Under the pieces are notes generated by a model that was given only the letters and a program-made list of their open reading frames with translations, searched no databases and was not told where the DNA came from. From an uncultured Bacteroides sp. (GTDB lineage Bacteria > Bacteroidota > Bacteroidia > Bacteroidales > Bacteroidaceae), in assembly GCF_900547205.1 (NCBI RefSeq), contig NZ_URFY01000048.1, forward strand, positions 1 to 34,360: a DNA stretch of 34,360 nucleotides, in the 5' to 3' direction. Below, in pieces: positions 1 through 7,383 of this stretch. Position 1 is the first letter of the stretch. Every line of letters begins with the position of its first letter. Both the position numbers and the translations under genes were made by a program.

Positions 1-88
1 AGCTGTTGAACTTTCGTCTGACAACTGTTACTTTTTCGTCTGACAGCTGTTAGACGAAAAAGAATCAACTGTCAGACGATTAAATTTG
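1..88. repeat. Left-edge short repeat cluster with a -7-like element
   Basis: The core CGTCTGACA-A/G-CTGTTA occurs at 15-30 and 37-52, 22 bases apart, and inverted at 67-78. The sequence at 1-14 looks like the end of a further unit, so the cluster probably continues beyond the window. Positions 32-61 form a near-perfect palindrome: arms 32-41 and 52-61 are complementary, and the centre ACAGCTGT is itself palindromic. Directly downstream, TAAATTTG at 81-88 fits the Bacteroidetes -7 consensus on the plus strand. The rest of the gap, 89-225, shows no gene beyond a 16-codon frame at 105-155 that I do not call. An operator array and a repeat at the end of the unseen left gene are both possible. 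Confidence 0.55.
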
Positions 89-225
89 TGCATTGACAGA
101 GATAATGTTATTCAAAAGAAGAAGTAAATCTATGCTAATGAGAATTCATTCATAATAGGATAGGAATGAATAAGTACTTTTGAGAGCAAGCAATAATATA
201 AAGAATAATAAGGTAAGTCGAATTT

Positions 226-897
226 CTATTTTGTAGTAAGTAACTTCTGTCCGTCCGGAATGAGAATCTCTTTTCGGCGCAATTCCAATAGCCCTTTATC
301 TTGTAATTCATTGAGCACTCTGGAAGTATTCAGGCGGGTGTCATCCAAACAATGGGCAAGATTGTCCATTTTTACTTTGAATACCTTTTCCCCCTGTGCC
401 TTTTCGCAATGCAGGAGGAAGAAACGGATGATTTTATCTTTCAATTCCATTGAAGTCTCTTCCCAAAATTTTGAATAAAGATTCTGTGCGCGATTGCTGA
501 CTATATTCATATAGTTGAGACGGAAGATATCATAATTAAAGAGATCGCTAAGAACGAAAGCCTTGCTGATACAAACCGTATGCACTATTGTATGCGCTAC
601 ATAGGATGAAGTATACGTCGTATTCATGCCGAATAGAGACTGAGGTTCTATCAGATAGGGGGCTTCCATCTGCTCGATGACGGTATAGGTGTTTTCGCTG
701 GAACTTGTGATGATTGACACTTCGCCTTTCAGCAAGAAGCATAGCTGCGTACAAGGACTACCACTTTTTATTATAGTTTCTCCTGCCTTATACTTAATAA
801 AGTGCAACTTTACCTTATCTAGGATATTAGCGAAATCATCAGGACAAAGACCTTGGAATAGTGGCAATTGGAGTAAAGTATCGAACATCGTTTCCAT
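226..897 (-). CDS. Crp/Fnr family transcriptional regulator
   Basis: A 223-residue protein of the usual length for a Crp/Fnr regulator. The first 120 residues or so read as a cyclic-nucleotide-binding-like beta-roll (PLFQGL near the start, then KAGETIIKSGSPCTQLCFLLKGEV). The C-terminal part reads as a winged helix-turn-helix, with DNLAHCLDDTRLNTSRVLNE as the likely recognition region at about 177-196. I do not see the arginine-containing phosphate cassette typical of cAMP binding, nor an Fnr-type cysteine cluster, so the ligand is unknown. The gene is divergent from marC. A clear promoter with TAAATTTG at 923-930 supports the ATG at 897; a second ATG lies three codons in. Targets cannot be deduced from this window. 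Confidence 0.88.
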   Translation of the reverse strand: METMFDTLLQLPLFQGLCPDDFANILDKVKLHFIKYKAGETIIKSGSPCTQLCFLLKGEVSIITSSSENTYTVIEQMEAPYLIEPQSLFGMNTTYTSSYVAHTIVHTVCISKAFVLSDLFNYDIFRLNYMNIVSNRAQNLYSKFWEETSMELKDKIIRFFLLHCEKAQGEKVFKVKMDNLAHCLDDTRLNTSRVLNELQDKGLLELRRKEILIPDGQKLLTTK

Positions 898-922
898 AAA
901 TTGTAATCTCTTGTTTAACGTA

Positions 923-954
923 CAAATTTACTCATAATAAGATACTGCTGTCAA
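923..954 (-). promoter_or_regulatory. Promoter of the Crp/Fnr regulator
   Basis: On the minus strand TAAATTTG (923-930) matches the Bacteroidetes -7 consensus TAnnTTTG. TTG (952-954) lies 21 bases upstream as a -33 element. Transcription would start near 916, giving a leader of roughly 20 bases before the ATG at 897. Confidence 0.65.
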
Positions 955-982
955 CATCTGCTCTCTCTTTTTATTTTTTTTA

Positions 983-1014
983 TTGTTTAATTGTATAAAA
1001 ATAGAGTATATTTG
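983..1014 (+). promoter_or_regulatory. Promoter of marC
   Basis: TATATTTG at 1007-1014 is a perfect -7 element, with TTG at 983-985 as a -33 element 21 bases upstream. Transcription would start near 1021. This places the frame's earlier start at 983 inside the promoter and supports the ATG at 1034, which has AAGGAGG just ahead of it. Confidence 0.7.
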
Positions 1015-1033
1015 CAGAAAAAAGGAGGAAAAT

Positions 1034-1696
1034 ATGTTCGCAGACTTTGATTTTTATTGGCAGTTGGTCGTCGATTGCTTTGAAAAGGTGAAAGGTGAAA
1101 TCTTGTTGTTCAATTGGCAACAACTGATTAGTGCGTTTATTGTGCTTTTTGCAGTAATTGATATTATCGGTTCTATACCTATTATTATAAACCTGAAAGA
1201 AAAAGGAAAAGACGTGAATGCTATGAAAGCCACTGTTATTTCATTTGCATTGTTGATTGGCTTCTTTTATGCAGGAGATATGCTATTGAAGCTTTTCAGC
1301 GTTGATATTGAGTCTTTTGCTGTTGCAGGGGCATTTGTTATTTTCCTCATGGCTTTGGAAATGATTCTAGATATTGAGATATTTAAGAATCAGGGGCCCA
1401 TCAAGGAGGCTACTTTGGTGCCGCTTGTTTTCCCGTTGCTAGCAGGTGCCGGAGCCTTCACTACTCTACTTTCCCTGCGAGCCGAATATGCCAGTATTAA
1501 TATTATCATAGCCTTGGTTCTGAACATGATTTGGGTATACTTTGTGGTATGTATGACTGGTCGTGTAGAGCGTTTCCTTGGAAAAGGTGGTATTTACATC
1601 ATTCGCAAGTTCTTCGGCGTTATTCTTCTAGCTATCGCTGTGAGATTGTTTACGGCCAATATTACGTTGCTGCTCGAAGCACTTCACAGACCTTAA
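1034..1696 (+). CDS. MarC family integral membrane protein
   Basis: A 220-residue, strongly hydrophobic protein with about six predicted membrane helices, matching the MarC/UPF0056 family in length and pattern: a helix with FAVIDIIGSIPI near the N terminus and LVPLVFPLLAGAGAFTTLLS in the middle. MarC proteins are inner-membrane proteins of unclear function; an early link to antibiotic resistance in E. coli was not upheld, as far as I recall. The start at 1034 follows a strong Shine-Dalgarno sequence (AAGGAGG), which is unusual for Bacteroides. The stop codon touches the stop codon of the convergent rhomboid gene with no base between them. Confidence 0.9.
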   Translation: MFADFDFYWQLVVDCFEKVKGEILLFNWQQLISAFIVLFAVIDIIGSIPIIINLKEKGKDVNAMKATVISFALLIGFFYAGDMLLKLFSVDIESFAVAGAFVIFLMALEMILDIEIFKNQGPIKEATLVPLVFPLLAGAGAFTTLLSLRAEYASINIIIALVLNMIWVYFVVCMTGRVERFLGKGGIYIIRKFFGVILLAIAVRLFTANITLLLEALHRP

Positions 1697-2380
1697 TCAA
1701 ACATCGTGTGTCGAATCATCCGGAAGTTCCTCCCAAAATTCATTTTCTTCCGGATTTTCTTCCTCTATGCCATCTTCTTCATCCTCTTTTTCGTCGGCAA
1801 ACGGTTCCGGCCGTTGAGGTCCGTGATTGACGAAAACAAAAGCGCAAAGCGTACCCATCACTCCTCCGCTGAGATGTCCTTCCCACGACATATTGGCAGG
1901 GGAGAAGTAAGGGATCATATGCCATATTATTCCTCCATAAAGAAAGGTGACAAGAAGAGAAATGGCAATAAGCGGAACATATTTGCGTAGTATACCGCTA
2001 AAAAAGAGGAAAAAGGCAAGTCCGTAGATTAGTCCGCTAGCACCGACGTGCCATCCCGGTTTGCCGATGAAGAAGGTGAGCAGACCTCCCCCAAGCCAAA
2101 TAAGGATAAATATTTTCCCGGCAATTCCTCTGTAAAAGTAAAAAAGACACCACGACAGAAAGAATAAAGGGATTGTATTTGCCAATAGGTGACTGAACCC
2201 GCTGTGAATCAACGGATGAGTTAAAATCCCGACTATTCCTCTTTTATCCATCGGGTATATACCCAAGTGAGAGAAGTCCCAATCCATGCCCACTTCAACT
2301 GTTTTGAGTATATATAGGATAAAAATAAGGAACAATGGCTTTACGGCAGCTAGCATGATATGCTGAATATCTTGCTTCAT
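1697..2380 (-). CDS. Rhomboid family intramembrane serine protease
   Basis: A 227-residue rhomboid protease, which cleaves transmembrane substrates inside the bilayer. The hallmarks are present: HSGFSHLLAN in the second helix, the catalytic serine in GASG (Ser115 counted from the ATG at 2380) and the catalytic histidine in WEGHLSGG (His169). About six helices are visible. The protein ends in a strongly acidic cytosolic tail of about 35 residues, rich in Asp and Glu, which is not part of the rhomboid core. The longest frame starts with GTG at 2428, but the ATG at 2380 begins right before the first helix and fits a weak -7-like element, TAGTATTG, at 2408-2415. The natural substrate is unknown. 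Confidence 0.88.
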   Translation of the reverse strand: MKQDIQHIMLAAVKPLFLIFILYILKTVEVGMDWDFSHLGIYPMDKRGIVGILTHPLIHSGFSHLLANTIPLFFLSWCLFYFYRGIAGKIFILIWLGGGLLTFFIGKPGWHVGASGLIYGLAFFLFFSGILRKYVPLIAISLLVTFLYGGIIWHMIPYFSPANMSWEGHLSGGVMGTLCAFVFVNHGPQRPEPFADEKEDEEDGIEEENPEENEFWEELPDDSTHDV

Positions 2381-2457
2381 AACATTCTTTTCTTTAGATA
2401 TTTTACGCAATACTACGAATATTTGCACAAAAACTGAAAATAAAAAGCCTTTTTATT

Positions 2458-2486
2458 TTTGTTTTTATCTATAATTTGTACATTTG
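2458..2486 (+). promoter_or_regulatory. Promoter of the glycogen operon
   Basis: TACATTTG at 2479-2486 is a perfect -7 element; TTTG at 2458-2461 is a possible -33 element with a short 17-base spacer. A start near 2493 would give a leader of about 100 bases before the ATG at 2596. This leader is AT-rich and has no obvious Shine-Dalgarno sequence. Confidence 0.55.
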
Positions 2487-2595
2487 GGCGTTATACCTGT
2501 TTTACATTATGCTACAACCCATAATTATGCGGTGTAGTGATTAATATATGAACGATATAGTGACCAAAAAATTAACCTTTAAATAATGCACAACT

Positions 2596-4533
2596 ATGAG
2601 TTATTTACGATTTGACAAGACCCTCATGACAAATCTGGAAGAATCTCTTCAAAGGGAGATACTCCGGACGAACAAGGCAGGAGCTTATCATTGTACAACG
2701 ATTGTTGATTGTAACACACGCAAATATCACGGCCTGTTGGTGATTCCGGTTCCCAATATCGACGATGAGAATCATGTGCTGCTTTCTTCTCTTGATGAAA
2801 CGGTAATTCAACACGGTGCGGAGTTTAACTTGGGGTTACACAAATATCAGGGAAATAACTTTAGTCCGAATGGACATAAGTATATTCGTGAATTTGACTG
2901 TGAGCATATCCCGGCTACAACTTACCGTGTTGGAGGTGTCGTCCTTCGCAAAGAAAAAATCTTTGTACATCATGAAAACAGAATCCTGATCCGTTATACT
3001 TTGGTCGATGCGCACTCGGCAACGACGTTGCGTTTCCGCCCGTTTCTCGCTTTCAGAAGCGTACGTGAATATACCCATGAGAATGCGCAGGCCAGCCGCG
3101 AGTATCAACTTGTGGAAAATGGTATCAAGACGTGCATGTATCCCGGCTATCCGGAACTCTATATGCAGTTGAACAAGAGTTGCGAATTTCATTTCCAGCC
3201 CGACTGGTATCGGGGCATCGAATATCCCAAAGAACAGGAACGCGGATACGACTTCAATGAAGACCTTTACGTTCCCGGATATTTTGAAGTGAACATAAAG
3301 AAAGGAGAGAGTATCGTCTTCTCCGCAGGAACTTCCGAAGTGACAACCCGCAGACTGAAACAGACCTTCGAGGCCGAAGTACTCGACCGCACTCCGCGCG
3401 ACAGCTTCTACCACTGTCTGGAGAACTCTGCACACCAGTTCCATAATAAACAGGAAGGTGAACACTACATCCTTGCAGGCTATCCATGGTTTAAATGCCG
3501 TGCACGAGATATGTTCATTTCGCTGCCGGGACTGACTTTGGCTATCGATGAAATCGACGAATTTGAGGATGTGATGAAAACAGCGGAAAAAGCCATTCGC
3601 AACTATATTAATGAGGAACCTGTAGGATATAAAATCTACGAAATGGAACATCCCGATGTGTTGCTCTGGGCTGTATGGGCTTTGCAGCAATATGCCAAGG
3701 AGACTTCCCGCGAACAATGCCGGCAGAAATACGGCGAGTTGCTGGTAGATATCGTAGAATTTATCCGTCAGCGCAAACATGAGAATCTCTTCCTACACGA
3801 AAACGGATTGCTCTATTCCAACGGAACGGACAAGGCTATTACGTGGATGAACTCAACAGTGAACGGTCATCCCGTGATTCCGCGTACAGGATATATCGTA
3901 GAGTTTAATGCCCTTTGGTATAATGCTTTGCGCTTCGTTGCCAATCTGGTGCGCGAAGACGGAAACGAAACTCTGGCAGACGCCCTCGACGGGCAGGCCG
4001 AAGTGACCGGTAAGTCGTTTGTAGAAGTGTTCCGCAATGAATATGGATATTTGCTCGATTATGTAGACGGAAATATGATGGACTGGAGCGTACGCCCCAA
4101 TATGATATTTGCCGCAGCATTAGACTACTCTCCTCTGGATAGGGCACAAAGAAAACAAGTGCTCGATATCGTAACCAAAGAGCTGCTTACTCCCAAAGGA
4201 ATTCGTTCGTTAAGCCCCAAAAGTGGTGGATACAACCCCAATTATGTAGGTCCGCAGGTACAGCGCGATTATGCATACCATCAAGGAACGGCCTGGCCGT
4301 GGTTGATGGGATTCTATCTCGAGTCTTATCTTCGTATTTATAAGATGAGCGGATTGTCTTTCATCGAACGTCAGCTGATTAGCTATGAAGACGAGATGAC
4401 AAGCCATTGTGTCGGTTCGATTCCTGAACTATTCGATGGGAATCCACCTTTCAAGGGACGTGGTGCAGTATCGTTTGCGATGAATGTGGCAGAAATATTG
4501 CGTGTGTTAAAGCTACTGTCTAAGTATTATTAA
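2596..4533 (+). CDS. Glycogen debranching enzyme-like protein (GH133 type)
   Basis: A 645-residue protein with the bacterial two-part layout: an N-terminal beta-rich domain (about 1-270, with NKAGAYHCTTIVDCNTRKYHGLLVIP split over 26-51) and a C-terminal alpha-toroid amylo-alpha-1,6-glucosidase domain (WFKCRARDMFISLPGL near 299, VEFNALWYNALR near 435, YHQGTAWPWL near 560, GSIPELFDG at 607-615). The family releases alpha-1,6-linked glucose at glycogen branch points. Glu611 sits where the family's catalytic Glu is expected. At 416-419 the sequence is TWMN where I remember TWMD, with the Asp as general acid, in active relatives; this puts activity in doubt. It is the first gene of a three-gene operon, with 16 bases to the next gene. 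It probably acts in the cytoplasm, as no signal peptide is seen. Confidence 0.9.
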   Translation: MSYLRFDKTLMTNLEESLQREILRTNKAGAYHCTTIVDCNTRKYHGLLVIPVPNIDDENHVLLSSLDETVIQHGAEFNLGLHKYQGNNFSPNGHKYIREFDCEHIPATTYRVGGVVLRKEKIFVHHENRILIRYTLVDAHSATTLRFRPFLAFRSVREYTHENAQASREYQLVENGIKTCMYPGYPELYMQLNKSCEFHFQPDWYRGIEYPKEQERGYDFNEDLYVPGYFEVNIKKGESIVFSAGTSEVTTRRLKQTFEAEVLDRTPRDSFYHCLENSAHQFHNKQEGEHYILAGYPWFKCRARDMFISLPGLTLAIDEIDEFEDVMKTAEKAIRNYINEEPVGYKIYEMEHPDVLLWAVWALQQYAKETSREQCRQKYGELLVDIVEFIRQRKHENLFLHENGLLYSNGTDKAITWMNSTVNGHPVIPRTGYIVEFNALWYNALRFVANLVREDGNETLADALDGQAEVTGKSFVEVFRNEYGYLLDYVDGNMMDWSVRPNMIFAAALDYSPLDRAQRKQVLDIVTKELLTPKGIRSLSPKSGGYNPNYVGPQVQRDYAYHQGTAWPWLMGFYLESYLRIYKMSGLSFIERQLISYEDEMTSHCVGSIPELFDGNPPFKGRGAVSFAMNVAEILRVLKLLSKYY

Positions 4534-4549
4534 AAAAGGAGGAACGACG

Positions 4550-5815
4550 ATGAAAGTTTTAATGTTTGGATGGGAATTCCCTCCCAAAATATATGGTGGT
4601 CTGGCAGTTGCTTCTTACGGAATAACAAGGGGATTGAGTCTGCAAGGCGATATGGAGACTATTTTCTGTATGCCTAAGCCTAGCGGCGAAGAAGAGAAGT
4701 TCTTGAAAATTATCGGTATGAATCAAGTGCCGATTGTGTGGCGTGACGTTCATTACGACTACTTGAAGTCGCGCTTGTTGGATATGTCTCCCGAAGAGTA
4801 TTATTCGCTTCGCGACCATATCTATGCCGATTTTTCTTATATGCACGTCAATGATATAGGAGCTATGGATTTTGCAGGCGGCTATCCTGGCAACTTACAC
4901 GAGGAAATCAACAATTTCTCGATTATTGCCGGAGTAGTGGCCCGTCAGCAAGAGTTTGACATTATTCATGCGCACGACTGGCTGACATATCCTGCCGGAG
5001 TACATGCCAAGATGGTGAGTGGCAAACCGCTTTGCATACACGTTCATGCCACAGATTTCGACCGTTCTCGCGGTAAAGTCAATCCTACTGTCTATTCCAT
5101 CGAAAAGAATGGTATGGACCATGCCGATTGCATCATGTGTGTGTCCGAGCTTACTCGCCGCACGGTGATAAATGAATATCATCAGGATCCTGCCAAAGTA
5201 TTTGCCATGCACAATGCTGTTTATCCATTATCTCAAGAGCTGCTTGATATTCCACGTCCCGACCATTCGAGAGAGAAAGTGGTGACGTTCCTCGGACGCA
5301 TCACCATGCAGAAAGGTCCGGAATACTTCGTTGAGGCTGCCGCACTTGTGTTGAAGCGTACCCGCAACATCCGTTTCGTGATGGCAGGTTCGGGCGATAT
5401 GCTGAATGCCATGATTAATATGGTGGCAGAACGCGGCATTGCCGATCGCTTCCATTTTCCGGGATTCATGAAAGGACGGCAGGTATATGAGGTTTATAAG
5501 AATAGTGACGTATTTGTGATGCCGTCTGTTTCTGAACCTTTCGGTATTGCCCCGCTGGAGGCTATGCAATGTGGAACGCCTTCCATCATTTCCAAGCAAT
5601 CGGGATGTGGCGAGATTCTTGATAAAGTGATTAAGACTGATTACTGGGATATTCATGCTATGGCAGACGCCATCTATTCTCTTTGTACGAATCAATCTCT
5701 TTTTGACTATCTGAAAGATGAAGGAAAGAAAGAGGTGGACGGAATCACTTGGGAAAAGGTAGGCTTGAGAATCCGTGCTCTCTACGATAATGTGTTAAGA
5801 AACTATGGTAAATAA
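4550..5815 (+). CDS. GT4 family glycosyltransferase, glycogen-synthase-like
   Basis: A 421-residue GT-B fold transferase. The N-terminal domain opens with MFGWEFPPKIYGGLAVA, the nucleotide-sugar synthase-type glycine loop, and contains HAHDWLTYPAG, a common acceptor-side motif. The C-terminal domain has FLGRITMQKGPEYFVEAA and the E-x7-E motif EPFGIAPLE, with Glu329 and Glu337, so the catalytic set looks complete. Relatives next to debranching and GH57 genes are usually called glycogen synthases; the donor (UDP- or ADP-glucose) cannot be read from the sequence. It has a strong AAGGAGG ahead of its ATG, and lies 16 bases after the debranching gene and 17 bases before the GH57 gene, so it is translated from one operon mRNA. 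It is the only apparently intact catalyst of the group. Confidence 0.88.
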   Translation: MKVLMFGWEFPPKIYGGLAVASYGITRGLSLQGDMETIFCMPKPSGEEEKFLKIIGMNQVPIVWRDVHYDYLKSRLLDMSPEEYYSLRDHIYADFSYMHVNDIGAMDFAGGYPGNLHEEINNFSIIAGVVARQQEFDIIHAHDWLTYPAGVHAKMVSGKPLCIHVHATDFDRSRGKVNPTVYSIEKNGMDHADCIMCVSELTRRTVINEYHQDPAKVFAMHNAVYPLSQELLDIPRPDHSREKVVTFLGRITMQKGPEYFVEAAALVLKRTRNIRFVMAGSGDMLNAMINMVAERGIADRFHFPGFMKGRQVYEVYKNSDVFVMPSVSEPFGIAPLEAMQCGTPSIISKQSGCGEILDKVIKTDYWDIHAMADAIYSLCTNQSLFDYLKDEGKKEVDGITWEKVGLRIRALYDNVLRNYGK

Positions 5816-5832
5816 TAAAACTATAAATAATA

Positions 5833-7233
5833 ATGAGAACTATCTGTCTTTATTTTGAGATACATCAAATTATCCATTTGAAACGGTATCGTTTCTTCGA
5901 TATTGGTAACGACCATTACTATTACGACGATTATGCGAACGAAACGGGCATGAATGAAGTTGCCGAACGTTCTTACATTCCTGCTCTCAGCGCCCTGATT
6001 GAGATGGCGAAAAACTCCGGAGGTGCGTTTAAAGTTGCACTTTCCATTTCGGGTGTTGCGTTGGAACAATTGGAGATTCATGCTCCGGCAGTTATCGATT
6101 TGTTGCAACAATTGAATGAAACAGGATGCTGCGAGTTCTTGTGCGAGCCTTACTCACATGGTTTGTCATCGCTTGCCAACGAAGATTGCTTCCGCGAAGA
6201 AGTGCTTCGTCAGCGTGATAAGATGAAACAGATGTTTGGTAAGGAACCTCAAGTGTTCCGCAATTCCAGCTTGATATATTCGGATGATATTGGTGGACTG
6301 GTAGCCTCAATGGGCTTCAAGGGAATGCTGACAGAAGGTGCTAAGCACGTACTGGGATGGAAGAGTCCGCATTATGTGTATCACTGTAATCAGGCTCCGT
6401 GTCTCAAACTTTTGCTGAGAGACTTTAAGTTGTCGGATGATATCAGTCTGCGTTTCTCTAATGCCGATTGGCCCGAATATCCTTTGTTTGCAGATAAGTA
6501 TATCAGTTGGATTGACGCGTTGCCGCAAGAAGAACAGGTGATTAATATCTTCATGGAACTAAGTGCATTGGGTATGGCTCAACCGCTGTCCTCTAATATT
6601 CTTGAATTCCTGAAAGCATTGCCTGAATGTGCAAGAGCTAAAGGCATCACTTTCTCTACACCAACCGAGATTGTTACGAAGCTGAAATCTGTTTCTCAGA
6701 TGGATGTGCCTTATCCGATGTCTTGGGTAGACGAAGAGAGAGATACCAGCAGTTGGTTGGGTAATGTCCTTCAGCGCGAGGCTTTCAATAAGCTCTATAG
6801 TGTAGCCGAGCGTGTTCATTTGAGTGACGACCGTCGCATTAAGCAAGACTGGGATTATTTGCAGGCTAGTAACAACTTCCGTTTCATGACGACGAAGAAC
6901 AACGGCCTTTGGCTTAATCGTGGCATTTATGATTCTCCTTATGATGCTTTCACCAACTATATGAATATTCTGGCGGACTTCATCAAACGTGTGGATGCAC
7001 TCTATCCTGCCGATGTGGACAGTGAGGAGCTGAACTCGCTACTGACTACGATTAAGAATCAGGGTGATGAGATTATGGTGTTGGAGAAAGAAGTTGCTAA
7101 ATGGCAGGAAAAAGCAGAAAAGGAAGCTGCTGCAAAAAAGACTACAGTGAAGAAGGCTACTACTAAAAAGGCAGTTGCTGAACCAAAGAAAGCTGCCGGT
7201 AGACCTAAAAAAGCTGCTAAAAAAGAAGATTAG
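5833..7233 (+). CDS. GH57 alpha-amylase-like protein with basic C-terminal tail
   Basis: A 466-residue protein whose first 280 residues follow the GH57 barrel: region 1 FEIHQIIH (His11, Gln12), CEFLCEPYSHG (101-110), the region-3 segment FRNSSLIYSDDIG (142-154), and IFMELSALG (239-247). In active GH57 amylases the nucleophile Glu lies in region 3 and the proton donor Asp in the M-D-Y-E-T-F-G segment; here the aligned residues are Ser146 and Glu242. GH57 alpha-amylase-like proteins with such Glu-to-Ser and Asp-to-Glu changes have been described, mostly from Bacteroidetes, as I recall. A coiled-coil-like stretch follows at about 395-430, then a Lys/Ala-rich tail at 427-466 containing AAGRPKKAA. 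It is probably cytoplasmic, a glycogen-binding or regulatory protein rather than an amylase. Confidence 0.85.
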   Translation: MRTICLYFEIHQIIHLKRYRFFDIGNDHYYYDDYANETGMNEVAERSYIPALSALIEMAKNSGGAFKVALSISGVALEQLEIHAPAVIDLLQQLNETGCCEFLCEPYSHGLSSLANEDCFREEVLRQRDKMKQMFGKEPQVFRNSSLIYSDDIGGLVASMGFKGMLTEGAKHVLGWKSPHYVYHCNQAPCLKLLLRDFKLSDDISLRFSNADWPEYPLFADKYISWIDALPQEEQVINIFMELSALGMAQPLSSNILEFLKALPECARAKGITFSTPTEIVTKLKSVSQMDVPYPMSWVDEERDTSSWLGNVLQREAFNKLYSVAERVHLSDDRRIKQDWDYLQASNNFRFMTTKNNGLWLNRGIYDSPYDAFTNYMNILADFIKRVDALYPADVDSEELNSLLTTIKNQGDEIMVLEKEVAKWQEKAEKEAAAKKTTVKKATTKKAVAEPKKAAGRPKKAAKKED

Positions 7234-7267
7234 TTTATACAATAGTTTGTATGTATAATGCGCGAAG

Positions 7268-7310
7268 AACCGTGGGGCTGATGTGAATCAGACTCACGGT
7301 TTTATTTTTT
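7268..7310 (+). terminator. Terminator of the glycogen operon
   Basis: AACCGTG (7268-7274) pairs with CACGGTT (7295-7301), continued by an inner stem CTGAT/ATCAG (7278-7282 with 7287-7291) around a GTGA loop. A run of T residues follows at 7300-7310. It lies 34 bases after the GH57 stop codon. Confidence 0.85.
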
Positions 7311-7316
7311 GTATCT

Positions 7317-7366
7317 ATAAAAAACAATAGCGCGAATTACGTTTGGTGTAATCCGCGCTATTGTTT
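7317..7366 (-). terminator. Terminator of the DUF4270 gene
   Basis: A long stem joins 7322-7334 (AAACAATAGCGCG) with 7354-7366, extended by ATTAC/GTAAT (7336-7340 with 7348-7352) after one mismatch, with the 7-base loop 7341-7347. On the minus strand the stem ends in a T-run read from 7324 down to about 7318. It lies 17 bases past the stop codon of the DUF4270 gene, so two convergent operons each have their own terminator here. Confidence 0.85.
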
Positions 7367-7383
7367 ATAATATGTTTCAGTTA

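Noticed and set aside
15..78. A CRISPR-like array at the left edge
   Set aside because: Units are about 16 bases, there are only three copies with one inverted, and there are no unique 30-base spacers or cas genes.
2836..3780. A 314-codon frame on the minus strand inside the debranching gene
   Set aside because: It is the antisense shadow of a long, well-supported gene, and its translation resembles no protein family.
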